From positions 124,001 through 188,000 of the forward strand of contig JAWLBX010000002.1 in assembly GCA_041687435.1 (NCBI GenBank): 64,000 nt of DNA, written 5' to 3'. Positions 25,893 to 37,444 of this stretch are shown piece by piece; the stretch's first letter is position 1; each line of letters begins with the position of its first letter. The DNA is from JACKII01 sp041687435. Lineage in GTDB: Bacteria > Pseudomonadota > Alphaproteobacteria > Bin95. Under the pieces are notes generated by a model. The model was not told where the DNA came from, ran no database searches, and saw only the letters and a list, made by a program, of their open reading frames with translations. The translations under genes and the position numbers were made by a program.

Positions 25893-27149
25893 ATGCCGGA
25901 CATTGCGACCGCCCAAAGCATGCTGGGCCTCCTCGCCTTTGCGGCCATTGCCTGGGCGCTCAGCGAAAACCGCCGCGGCGCCAGCCTGCGCGTCGCCGCG
26001 GCTGGCCTTGGGCTGCAACTGGCCATCGCGGCACTGCTGTTCCACCTGCCGGGCAGCCGCGCGGTATTCGCCGCCATCAACGACGGCGTGCTGGCGCTGA
26101 GCGAGGCGACGACGGCGGGGACCAGCTTCGTCTACGGCTATCTGGGTGGCGGCCCGTTGCCATTCGAGGAACCCTATCCCGGCGCGGCCTTCATCCTGGC
26201 GTTCGAGGCGCTGCCGCTGATCCTGGTCGTCAGCGCGCTGACGGCGCTGCTGACCTATTGGCGGATTCTGCCTCTGATCGTGCGCGGTTTCGCGTTCGTG
26301 CTGGAAAAGAGCATGGGCGTTGGCGGCGCGGTCGGCCTCGGCACGGCGGCCAACATTTTCGTCGGCATGGTGGAGGCGCCGCTGTTCATCCGGCCCTATC
26401 TGGCCCGCCTCAGCCGCTCCGAACTGTTCGTGTTAATGACCGGCGGCATGGCGACCATTGCCGGCACGGTGCTGGTTCTCTACGGCGTCATCCTTGGGCC
26501 AACCCTGCCGGATGCGCCGGGCCACCTGCTCATGGCGTCGGTCATCAGCGCGCCCGCGGCGGTAACCATCGCGCTGCTGATGGTGCCGGGCGACGGCAGC
26601 GGCACGGCTGGGGATTTCACCCCGCACCCGGATGCCGACAGCAGCATGGATGCCGTGACCAAGGGCACGCTGCAGGGGCTGACCTTGCTGCTGAACGTCA
26701 CCGCCATGCTGATCGTACTGGTAGCCCTGGTGCATCTGGCCAACGCCATTTTGGGCGGCTTGACCGGTTGGGCGGGCGGCGAAGCGCTGACGGTGCAGCA
26801 GATTTTCGGCTGGGTGTTCGCGCCGGTCTGCTGGCTGATGGGCATACCGTGGAGCGAGGCCGCGAGCGCCGGAAGCCTGATGGGCATCAAGACCGTGCTG
26901 AACGAGCTTCTGGCCTATCTCGAACTCTCCAAAACCCCGCCAGACGCGCTCGGCGACCGGTCGCGCCTCATCATGACCTATGCGCTCTGCGGGTTCGCCA
27001 ATTTCGGCTCGCTCGGAATCATGATCGGCGGGCTCGCCACCATGGCGCCGGAGCGGCGGGGCGAGATCGTCGGGCTTGGCATGAAAAGCCTACTGGCCGG
27101 CACGCTCGCCACCTGCATGACTGGCGCAGTGGTCGGGATACTGGGTTAG
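25893..27149 (+). CDS. concentrative nucleoside transporter (CNT/NupC family)
   Basis: A 418-aa inner-membrane protein with about ten hydrophobic segments and CNT hallmarks: the middle GLGTAANIFVGMVEAPLFIRPYL and LMTGGMATIAGTVLVLYG, and the C-terminal YALCGFANFGSLGIMIGGLA. It imports nucleosides using H+ or Na+. The neighbour psuG (convergent, 4-nt shared stop region) cleaves pseudouridine phosphate, so nucleoside or pseudouridine salvage is a reasonable link. The start at 25893 follows the DUF1499 gene by 22 nt. Confidence 0.93.
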   Translation: MPDIATAQSMLGLLAFAAIAWALSENRRGASLRVAAAGLGLQLAIAALLFHLPGSRAVFAAINDGVLALSEATTAGTSFVYGYLGGGPLPFEEPYPGAAFILAFEALPLILVVSALTALLTYWRILPLIVRGFAFVLEKSMGVGGAVGLGTAANIFVGMVEAPLFIRPYLARLSRSELFVLMTGGMATIAGTVLVLYGVILGPTLPDAPGHLLMASVISAPAAVTIALLMVPGDGSGTAGDFTPHPDADSSMDAVTKGTLQGLTLLLNVTAMLIVLVALVHLANAILGGLTGWAGGEALTVQQIFGWVFAPVCWLMGIPWSEAASAGSLMGIKTVLNELLAYLELSKTPPDALGDRSRLIMTYALCGFANFGSLGIMIGGLATMAPERRGEIVGLGMKSLLAGTLATCMTGAVVGILG

Positions 27150-28057
27150 GACTGTGTGAGTTCCGCCAGAGCCACCGCGATTTCCGCGGCACGGGCGGCG
27201 TTGTTTTCCAGCAGCGCAATGTTGGCGTCCAGCGTGCGGCCACCGCTCAGCGCCGCCAGGCGTTTCAGCAGGTAGGGCGTAATCGCCTTTCCGGTTATGC
27301 CGTCGTCGCGCGCATCCGCCAGCGCCTCGCCCACCCAAGTTTCGACCTGGTCTTGGTCCAGGGCCTCGCCGGCCGGAACGGGCACACCCACAACCAGCCC
27401 GCCGCCGCCCAACTGCTGCTGCACCCGGATGATGGCTGCGGCCTCTGCCGCCGTATCGCAGCGCCGATCCACCGGCAGGCCGCTGGATGGCACCTGAAAG
27501 GCCGGGAAGTGATCGCAGCCCAGGCCAAGCACTGGCACGCCCAGCGTCTCCAGCATCTCGACGGTTTTCGGCAGGTCCAGAATGGATTTCGCGCCGGAAC
27601 ACACCACCGCAACGGGTGTACGCGCCAGTTCGGCCATGTCGGCGGAAATATCGAGGCTTGCCGCAACCTCCCGATGTACGCCGCCGATACCGCCGGTGGC
27701 AAACACGGCAAGCCCTGCGGCATGGGCCAGGATCATGGTGCCCGCCACCGTGGTCGCGCCGGAACGGCCGGCGGCGAGAAGCGGGGCAATGTCGCGGCGC
27801 GAGACCTTGGGCAGGTCCGCATCCTTGGCGAAGCGCTCCACCTCCCCAGGGTCAAGCCCGACCCGCAGGCGCCCATCCAGAACGCCGCACCAGGCGGGCG
27901 TGCCACCGCGGCTGCGGATCGCGGCCTCCAGCCGGCCGACGACATCCAGGTTCTGCGGATAGGGCAGCCCGTGCGCAATGGCTGTGGTCTCCAGCGCCAC
28001 CGGTGCGGCAGCGGCAGAGACGTCTTTAGCGATCATAAGGAAATCGGTCAACGGCAT
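27146..28057 (-). CDS. psuG: pseudouridine-5'-phosphate glycosidase
   Basis: A 303-aa enzyme that splits pseudouridine 5'-phosphate into uracil and ribose 5-phosphate. Family marks are VALETTAIAHGLPYPQNLD, VFATGGIGGVHR, the active-site Lys in VVCSGAKSILDLPKTVEML, LGLGCDHFPAF, and the C-terminal GITGKAITPYLLKRL and DANIALLENNA. Length is normal. No psuK kinase is adjacent. ATG 28057 is chosen; a TTG two codons earlier is possible. The stop region overlaps the transporter stop on the other strand. Confidence 0.95.
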   Translation of the reverse strand: MPLTDFLMIAKDVSAAAAPVALETTAIAHGLPYPQNLDVVGRLEAAIRSRGGTPAWCGVLDGRLRVGLDPGEVERFAKDADLPKVSRRDIAPLLAAGRSGATTVAGTMILAHAAGLAVFATGGIGGVHREVAASLDISADMAELARTPVAVVCSGAKSILDLPKTVEMLETLGVPVLGLGCDHFPAFQVPSSGLPVDRRCDTAAEAAAIIRVQQQLGGGGLVVGVPVPAGEALDQDQVETWVGEALADARDDGITGKAITPYLLKRLAALSGGRTLDANIALLENNAARAAEIAVALAELTQS

Positions 28058-28146
28058 GCGCAAACGCTAGCATGCGCGCAAGCCAAGACGAAGGGGCTTG
28101 TCCGGCGAACCGCGGCCGCTACACCCGCCTTCGGTCAGAAGCCCCA

Positions 28147-28178
28147 CCCCCGGATGCCTGCGCTGCAGGCTCCGGGGG
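28147..28178. repeat. strong intergenic hairpin between metH and psuG
   Basis: CCCCCGGA (28147-28154) pairs with TCCGGGGG (28171-28178), and inside it GCCTGC (28156-28161) pairs with GCAGGC (28165-28170) around a GCT loop: 14 pairs with a single bulged T. A second pair, GGGGCTT (28093-28099) with AAGCCCC (28139-28145), could enclose the rest of the gap. There is no T-tract on either strand. It may be the 3' structure of the metH transcript. Confidence 0.6.
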
Positions 28179-28196
28179 CAGGCGGGGCCCCCCTGG

Positions 28197-30878
<2,682 letters not shown>

Positions 30879-30912
30879 TCTGCTGATAATTCCTTCCTCG
30901 CTCTGGCTGCGC

Positions 30913-31974
<1,062 letters not shown>

Positions 31975-32009
31975 GATTGAATCCTTATTCGTTGGCGGGT
32001 AACTTAATA

Positions 32010-32038
32010 ACTATATAAAGATATATTTATATTGTCCA
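32010..32038 (-). promoter_or_regulatory. predicted sigma-70 promoter of the split metH operon
   Basis: On the minus strand TGGACA (32038-32033) and TATAGT (32015-32010) are separated by exactly 17 nt; each differs from consensus by one base. The start codon at 31974 would lie about 30 nt from the transcript start, too near to leave room for a riboswitch. Confidence 0.65.
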
Positions 32039-32140
32039 GACTTGTCTCCCATGGCGTTTCCGCGCGGCCGTTTCCGCCGCTGGCGTTGTGTGTCATCCGG
32101 CCTATAATGATTGCCGCCCGTTCGACCCGAAGGAACAGCC

Positions 32141-32923
32141 ATGGCTGCCGCCCCACCCGAGGAGACCGTCGTCACCGCTGCCATTGCCGTCATCGGCAAC
32201 GAAATCCTATCCGGCAGCGTGCAGGACGAAAACATCGGCTACATTGCCCGCGGCCTTAACGAAATCGGTATCCAACTGCGCGAGGTGCGGGTGGTGCCAG
32301 ACATTCATCAGGAAATCGCCGACGCCGTTAATGCGCTGCGCAGCCGCTGGGACTATGTGTTCACCACCGGCGGCATTGGGCCAACCCATGACGACATTAC
32401 CGCGGAAGCGGTGGCACTCGCCTTTGGCCGCAAGGTGGAATACCATCCCGAGGCGTTCGCCCGGCTGGAGGCATTCTATGCCTCGCGCGGGCAGGAATTC
32501 ACCGATGGCCGCAAGCGTATGACGCTGGCGCCCGAAGGCGCGGAATTGGTCAATAACGAGGTGATGATCGCGCCGGGAATCAAGATTGAGAACGTGTTCG
32601 TGCTGGCCGGTGTGCCGCGCATCGCCCACGCAATGTTCGAAGCAACCAAACCCTATCTGCGCCGCGGCCGTATTGTTCAATCGCGCTCGATCACCACGAA
32701 TCTGATGGAAGGCGAACTGGCCGGCCCTCTGGAGACCATTCAGAACCGCTACCCGAACAGCGATATCGGCTCCTACCCGTTCTACAACACGCCGCGCGGC
32801 AATGGCGTCAAACTGGTGGCGCGGGCGACCGATACCGGCCTGCTCGAGAGCATCGGCAGCGACATCCGCCAGATGATCGCCGATCTGGGCGGTGAAATCA
32901 TCGAAGACGACCGCAGCTGGTAA
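32141..32923 (+). CDS. standalone CinA-N/molybdopterin-binding domain protein
   Basis: A 260-aa protein with only the MoCF (COG1058) domain and a short C-terminal extension. Hallmarks are TAAIAVIGNEILSGSVQDEN (about 10-29) and FTTGGIGPTHDDITAEA (about 77-93), followed by APEGAELVNNE and VFVLAGVPRIAHAMFE. The family resembles MoeA/MogA domains and CinA N-termini; the reaction for this standalone group is not established. AAGGA is 6 nt before ATG 32141. The deacetylase gene follows after 15 nt, so the two probably share a transcript. Confidence 0.88.
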   Translation: MAAAPPEETVVTAAIAVIGNEILSGSVQDENIGYIARGLNEIGIQLREVRVVPDIHQEIADAVNALRSRWDYVFTTGGIGPTHDDITAEAVALAFGRKVEYHPEAFARLEAFYASRGQEFTDGRKRMTLAPEGAELVNNEVMIAPGIKIENVFVLAGVPRIAHAMFEATKPYLRRGRIVQSRSITTNLMEGELAGPLETIQNRYPNSDIGSYPFYNTPRGNGVKLVARATDTGLLESIGSDIRQMIADLGGEIIEDDRSW

Positions 32924-32938
32924 GGAACACCCTGCAAC

Positions 32939-33964
32939 ATGCGCGCTTTCTTTTCCGAGGCCCATCTGGGCCATCAGCCGCCGGAAATCATCAGCCGCGG
33001 CAAAGCCATCCCGCATTGGGAGGTGGCTCGCCGCGCCGACGTTCTGCGCCAGGCGCTGAGCGATGGCGGCCACAGCATCGAAAAGCCGGAAAGCTATGGC
33101 TTGGCGCCCGTCGCCGCCGTGCATGACCCCGGCTATCTGGAATTCCTGGAGACCGCCTGGCAGCGCTGGCAAGAATTGCCGAACCCGCCGCCGGCGGTGC
33201 AGCCGAACGCGCACCCGGGCCGGCACATGACCGGCCGGCCGGCGGACGTGCTGGGCCAAGCGGGATATTACATCACCACCAACTCCGCGCCTATCGTAGC
33301 CGGCACCTGGGAGGCCGCGCTCGCCGCCGCGGATACGGCCATTACCGCCGCCCGGGCCGTGCTGGACGGGGAGGACGTGGCCTATGCCTGCTGCCGGCCG
33401 CCGGGCCATCACGCCTACAGCGATACCGCGGGCGGCTTCTGCTATCTGAACAATGTCGCCATCGCCGCCAACGACATGCTGCAGGAACTCGCGCGGGTCG
33501 CGATCCTGGATATTGACGTGCACCATGGCAACGGCACCCAGGGCATCTTCTATCGCCGGCGCGACTGCTTCTTCGTCTCACTGCACGGCGACCCGGCGGA
33601 GTATTTTCCCTTCTATGCCGGCTATGCGCATGAGCGCGGCGAGGGCGAGGGGCTCGGCTACAACCTGAACCTGCCACAGGCCCAGGGTACCGGTGACGAG
33701 GATTACCTGTCGGCGCTGGAGGACGGCCTCGCCGCCATCCGCCGCTATGCGCCGGACGCGCTGCTGGTTTCGCTGGGTTTCGATGCCTACGAGGGCGACC
33801 CGATCGGTTTCCTCTCGATCTCGACCGAAGGCTTCGGCCGCATTGGCGAGGCGATTGCCAGGCTGGGCCTGCCGACCGTGCTCGTGCAGGAAGGCGGGTA
33901 TAATGTGGAGGCGCTTGGCGCCAACCTGACCAGCTTCCTGAATGGTTTCACCGAAAACCGGTAG
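32939..33964 (+). CDS. histone-deacetylase-family / acetylpolyamine amidohydrolase-like protein
   Basis: A 341-aa zinc deacetylase. Catalytic His pair in RPPGHHAYSD (about 150), zinc ligands in LDIDVHHGNGTQ (about 186-197) and the later Asp in SLGFDAYEGDPIG (about 278), then the Tyr in QEGGYNVE. The domain order and N-terminus (MRAFFSEAHLGHQPP) resemble acetylpolyamine amidohydrolases, which remove acetyl groups from N-acetylputrescine and similar. An ornithine decarboxylase elsewhere in the window fits polyamine turnover, but the substrate is inferred. Confidence 0.9.
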   Translation: MRAFFSEAHLGHQPPEIISRGKAIPHWEVARRADVLRQALSDGGHSIEKPESYGLAPVAAVHDPGYLEFLETAWQRWQELPNPPPAVQPNAHPGRHMTGRPADVLGQAGYYITTNSAPIVAGTWEAALAAADTAITAARAVLDGEDVAYACCRPPGHHAYSDTAGGFCYLNNVAIAANDMLQELARVAILDIDVHHGNGTQGIFYRRRDCFFVSLHGDPAEYFPFYAGYAHERGEGEGLGYNLNLPQAQGTGDEDYLSALEDGLAAIRRYAPDALLVSLGFDAYEGDPIGFLSISTEGFGRIGEAIARLGLPTVLVQEGGYNVEALGANLTSFLNGFTENR

Positions 33965-34022
33965 GCCAAGTCTGAACCCCGCCCCGCTCAGGCAGTATCC
34001 GCAAAAGAGCGTCAGGAAGTTT

Positions 34023-34056
34023 TACACTTACCCCGGATATCCAGGGTAAGTGTAAC
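34023..34056. promoter_or_regulatory. perfect 12-bp inverted repeat, candidate operator or RNA hairpin
   Basis: TTACACTTACCC (34023-34034) is exactly inverted in GGGTAAGTGTAA (34045-34056), with a 10-nt centre that itself holds the palindrome GGATATCC. It lies between the deacetylase stop and the PEP-CTERM-like gene, with no T-tract on either side, so a protein-binding site is as likely as a terminator. Confidence 0.55.
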
Positions 34057-34104
34057 CAATTCAGCCGAAGGCACCCTGGCGCTCGTTGCAACCAAACCCT
34101 TACT

Positions 34105-34133
34105 ATAGTATTAATATATTGATTTTTATAATG
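34105..34133 (+). promoter_or_regulatory. possible promoter of the PEP-CTERM-like gene
   Basis: A perfect TATAAT (34128-34133) lies in a distinctly AT-rich stretch (34099-34140) in front of the gene. The hexamer 17 nt upstream (TATAGT) is not a good -35 box, so an activator may be needed. The inverted repeat at 34023-34056 is about 70 nt upstream. Confidence 0.3.
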
Positions 34134-34232
34134 AAACCAGGCCTGGCATGGAATTTGCTTCCTTTTTGCTGAAAAGGCGGGCGCACCTCGCCCCGTCGAC
34201 AATCCATAAACAGACGAAGGAGGAGCCATCCA

Positions 34233-35036
34233 ATGAAGTCCCTGAAAGCTTGCATCTCACTGGCGGCGTTTTGCGTATTGGGTATGGGCGCGGCAACGGC
34301 AGCCCCGATTGGTTATGCGATTCAGTCGGACGGAGACGATCAACTTTATAGCATCGACCTTGCAACCGGTGTCGCGACGGCGATTGGCGCGGTTGGTTTC
34401 ACCGACGTCGAAGGCCTGACCTTCCAGCCGGGAACCGGGGTTCTGTTCGGGGTTGACGACATCAGCGACCAGTTGATTACCATCGACCTCGCAACCGGCG
34501 CCGGCACTGCGGTCGGCAGCTTGGGCGTTACGTTCACCGACATGGGGCTGGCATTCGATGCGGCTGGCAATCTGTGGATGGCGACCGACATTCCCGAAAC
34601 TTTCTACTCCATCGACCCGTTGACCGGCGCGGCAACCGCCGTTGGCGCGCAGGGGCAGCGCGTGACCGGTCTTGCCGCGGACGGCCTGACCCTTTACGGC
34701 CTGGGCGGCGACCGTGCCAACAACCTGGTCGAGATCGACCCCACCACAGGTGCAGCGACAAGCATCGGCGCGCTGGGCGCCGGACTGAACATCACCGATG
34801 GCGGCATCGCATTCGACGGTTCGGGCGTGCTCTGGGGCTTGGAGGACAACGGCAATATTTTCTCGATCGATGTTGCGACCGGCGCTGCAACCGTTCAGGC
34901 GTCGACCCTGTCCGACTTTGAAGGCTTGGCGATCCAGGCAACGCCGCAGGTGACAGAGCCTGCCGTGCTGGGCATGATCGCCGCCGGCATTACCGGCCTT
35001 GGCCTCGCCGGATGGCGCCGCCGCCGGCCCTGCTGA
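34233..35036 (+). CDS. secreted PEP-CTERM-like protein with propeller-like repeats
   Basis: A 267-aa protein. It has a signal peptide (residues 1-23, LAAFCVLGMGAATAAP) and about six degenerate repeats of the form SIDLATGxATAIGxxG spaced about 40 residues apart, likely beta-propeller blades. A C-terminal sorting tail follows: TEPA, a hydrophobic helix (VLGMIAAGITGLGLAG) and WRRRR. PEP-CTERM tails direct exosortase-dependent surface anchoring. The motif is a variant (TEPA), and no exosortase gene is in this window. The ribosome-binding site AAGGAGGAG is very strong. The upstream DNA is AT-rich. Confidence 0.8.
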   Translation: MKSLKACISLAAFCVLGMGAATAAPIGYAIQSDGDDQLYSIDLATGVATAIGAVGFTDVEGLTFQPGTGVLFGVDDISDQLITIDLATGAGTAVGSLGVTFTDMGLAFDAAGNLWMATDIPETFYSIDPLTGAATAVGAQGQRVTGLAADGLTLYGLGGDRANNLVEIDPTTGAATSIGALGAGLNITDGGIAFDGSGVLWGLEDNGNIFSIDVATGAATVQASTLSDFEGLAIQATPQVTEPAVLGMIAAGITGLGLAGWRRRRPC

Positions 35037-35068
35037 CGCCCGAGGGCGGCACAATCCTTACCCTGCGG

Positions 35069-35100
35069 AAACGGCGGCTTTTCAGAGCCGCCGTTTCTCG
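35069..35100 (+). terminator. terminator after the PEP-CTERM-like gene
   Basis: AAACGGCGGCT (35069-35079) pairs fully with AGCCGCCGTTT (35086-35096) around a TTTCAG loop. The downstream T-tract is short (TTTCTCG). It lies 33 nt past the stop and could also serve the convergent LLM gene. Confidence 0.7.
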
Positions 35101-35126
35101 TTCGGTGCCCGGGATAACGCGCGCGA

Positions 35127-36068
35127 TCAGGCAAAGTTCAGCAACGGCCGCACCTCGCGGCCGAACTGCTCGATCTGGGCGTCGCGTTCCTCCGGCGTGC
35201 CGAGGAATTCCAGTTCGAAATGGCGGACGCCGGCCGCGTGGAATTGCTCCAGAAACGCCGCGATATCCGCCGGCGCGCCCAGCGCGGCATAGCGTTTGGT
35301 CGCCCGCGAGAAGTCCATCGCGTAGCGTTTCGACAGAAGCGCATTGGCGGCATCGAAGGCTTCCTCGTAGCTCTTGCCAAGCCGCATGAACAGCAGGTGC
35401 GAGGTGCCGTACTCCGCCAGCGTCCGTTTCGACGCCTCGAAATGGCTTGCGATGCTCTCCATCGCGGCCCGGTACTGGTCCGGCGTCACCACATAGCTGA
35501 TATAGCCGTCGCAGAGCGTTCCGGCGCGTTTGAACGCCGCCTCTGTCCGGCCGCCAACCCAGATCGGCGGGCCGCCCGGCTGGGCTGGCGTCGGCAGCAT
35601 CTGCGTTTCCGGGAAGGAGAAGAACCGGCCTTCGTGCGCCACCCTCTCCCCGGTCCAGAGCTTGCGCAGCACCTGGATGCCCTCGTTCAGGCGGGCGCCG
35701 CGCTGGTTGTGCGGCACGCCGGCGGCGGCGAACTCGCCCGGAAACTCGCCGCCGACGCCCAGGCCAAAGACAAACCGGCCGCCGCTGACCCGATCCAACG
35801 TCGCGGCCTGCTTGGCGACCGGCACCGGATGGCGCAGCGGCAACAGATAGACCGAGGTCTGCACCTTCAGTGTGTCGGACAGGGCCACCACCTGTGCCAG
35901 CTGCACGAACGGATCGAGGATCGGCAGCGCGAAGGCCAGATGGTCGCCGACGGCGATGGTGGAAAAGCCGCCCTCTTCGGCGGCGCGCACCAGCTTGCGC
36001 GTGTCAGCGACGGTCGGCATCTGCGAGTGCAGGCCGAAGGTGACGGTTTTGGCAAACGGCAGGGGCAT
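35127..36068 (-). CDS. LLM-class (F420/flavin) oxidoreductase
   Basis: A 313-aa luciferase-like TIM-barrel protein. Family marks are FSTIAVGDHLAF (about 35-46), the QTSVYLLPLRHPVPVAKQAATLDRVSGGRFVFGLGVGG block (about 69-106) with its cis-peptide and cofactor loop, and the later PPIWVGGRTEAAFKRA. Close families use F420 or FMN; the cofactor cannot be decided. AAGGA lies 8 nt before ATG 36068. It is divergent from the nitroreductase gene with a 122-nt shared region. A second LLM protein is at 48534. Confidence 0.88.
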   Translation of the reverse strand: MPLPFAKTVTFGLHSQMPTVADTRKLVRAAEEGGFSTIAVGDHLAFALPILDPFVQLAQVVALSDTLKVQTSVYLLPLRHPVPVAKQAATLDRVSGGRFVFGLGVGGEFPGEFAAAGVPHNQRGARLNEGIQVLRKLWTGERVAHEGRFFSFPETQMLPTPAQPGGPPIWVGGRTEAAFKRAGTLCDGYISYVVTPDQYRAAMESIASHFEASKRTLAEYGTSHLLFMRLGKSYEEAFDAANALLSKRYAMDFSRATKRYAALGAPADIAAFLEQFHAAGVRHFELEFLGTPEERDAQIEQFGREVRPLLNFA

Positions 36069-36190
36069 GAGTGCGATCCTTTTCGCGAAACGTCTCGATC
36101 ACCCCGCCATTCAACGCCATCGGCAGCGGCTTTGCCAAGCGGGTCGGCCGTGGTACTGATCCTGAGCACAAAAACACCGGAGGAACCGCC

Positions 36191-36853
36191 ATGGCCGCCG
36201 CGCCCATCGACCTTTCCAGCCAGAATATTTTCGACATCATGCACACCATGCGCGCCATGCGCCGGCTGAAGCCGGACCCGGTGCCGGACGACCTGATCGT
36301 CAAGGTGCTGGACGCCGCAATCCGTGCGCCCAGCGGCGGCAACAACCAGCCCTGGCACTTTGTCGTGGTCAAGGATATGGCGATCAAGAAGGCGGTGCAG
36401 GTCTGGTACAAAAAAGCGCTGGATGAGGTGATCGGCCCCCGCTACGCAACCAGCGCGCCGCCACCCGGCTCGAACGCAGAGAAATACCACCGCCAGCACC
36501 TGGCCGTGGAATACCTGACCGACCATTTCCACGAAGCGCCGGTCTGGATCGTCTGCTGTCTGAAAAGCGGTGACAGCCTGCCATCGCGGATGTCCGGTGC
36601 CTCGATCTACCCGGCGGTGCAGAACATCCTGCTCGCCTGCCGGGCGCTGGGCCTGGGGGCAAACCTGACCACACGCCACCTGATCTATGCCGAGGAGACG
36701 GAGAAGGCGCTGCAACTGCCGGAGGGCTGGCTATCCTACGCCATCATCCCGATCGGCTATCCCATGGGCAATTTCGGCCCAGTCGGCCGCGGCGACCTGA
36801 AGGACTTCGTCTCGCTCGACCGCATCGGCCAGAAGTGGGACGTTCTGGGCTGA
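36191..36853 (+). CDS. nitroreductase-family flavoprotein
   Basis: A 220-aa FMN protein of the nitroreductase family. It has the RAMRRLKPDPVPDDLI start, the FMN-binding AIRAPSGGNNQPWHFVVVKD (about 42-62), the middle YPAVQNILLACRALGLGANLT and the C-terminal IPIGYPMGN. Such enzymes reduce nitro groups, quinones or enones with NAD(P)H. GGAGGAA precedes ATG 36191. It begins a plus-strand run with the MaoC-like, MBL and two alpha/beta-fold genes (36191-39941), spaced 31, 107, 14 and 17 nt, probably one operon. Confidence 0.9.
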   Translation: MAAAPIDLSSQNIFDIMHTMRAMRRLKPDPVPDDLIVKVLDAAIRAPSGGNNQPWHFVVVKDMAIKKAVQVWYKKALDEVIGPRYATSAPPPGSNAEKYHRQHLAVEYLTDHFHEAPVWIVCCLKSGDSLPSRMSGASIYPAVQNILLACRALGLGANLTTRHLIYAEETEKALQLPEGWLSYAIIPIGYPMGNFGPVGRGDLKDFVSLDRIGQKWDVLG

Positions 36854-36884
36854 CCAGCCCTTCCCCTCTCTTTAGGATCAAAAC

Positions 36885-37337
36885 ATGGACTACGTCGGCC
36901 TCGGCCTGCACTGGAACGATCTGGCGGTCGGCCAGCAATTCCGCACCATCAACCGCACCATCACGGAAGCGGACCTGGTGAACTTCATCAACGCCACCGG
37001 CATGGTGGAGATGATATTCACCGACAAGACCTTCGCCGAACAGGGCGCGATCAAGGGGGCCAGGCCGGTGCCGGGCGCGCTCTGCTATTGCTTTGCCGAG
37101 GGGCTGCTGGTGCAGGCCACCATGCAGCACACCGGCCTTGCCATGCTGGAAAGCAACCTGAAGGTGCTGGGGCCAACAAATGTCGGCGACACCATCCATG
37201 TGGAGGTGGAGGTTCTGAGCGTACGCGGAACTTCCAAGGGCAACCGCGGCATCGTCAAAACCCGCAACGACATCGTCAACCAGAACGGTGAGACCGTGGC
37301 GACCTATGAGGCGATACGGATGATGGCCGGGCGCTGA
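36885..37337 (+). CDS. MaoC-like hotdog-fold protein
   Basis: A 150-aa hotdog-fold protein. The FRTINRTITEADLVNFINATGMVEMIFTD start and the RPVPGALCYCFAEGLL helix are those of MaoC-type (R)-enoyl-CoA hydratases and related acyl-CoA-binding proteins. The catalytic Asp-His pair of MaoC (D-x4-H) is not obvious here: the matching stretch reads TDKTFAEQGA. The protein may therefore be a thioesterase or a non-hydratase relative. It sits 31 nt after the nitroreductase. Confidence 0.78.
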   Translation: MDYVGLGLHWNDLAVGQQFRTINRTITEADLVNFINATGMVEMIFTDKTFAEQGAIKGARPVPGALCYCFAEGLLVQATMQHTGLAMLESNLKVLGPTNVGDTIHVEVEVLSVRGTSKGNRGIVKTRNDIVNQNGETVATYEAIRMMAGR

Positions 37338-37444
37338 GCCTGACCGCCTCTTCTCTCGCCTGAAACGATTGCACCGGCTGCGGCGCCTTGGCAAAGTGCG
37401 CCACAGTCCACCCGCACAACAAAAGCCCAAGGAAGCGCGCCGCC

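Noticed and set aside
31975..32140. possible SAM/SAH riboswitch before metH
   Set aside because: The predicted promoter leaves a leader of only about 30 nt, and no riboswitch consensus was seen.
33948..34229. 93-codon minus-strand frame in the gap before the PEP-CTERM-like gene
   Set aside because: Crosses the inverted repeat and AT-rich promoter region and has mixed codon use; no family.
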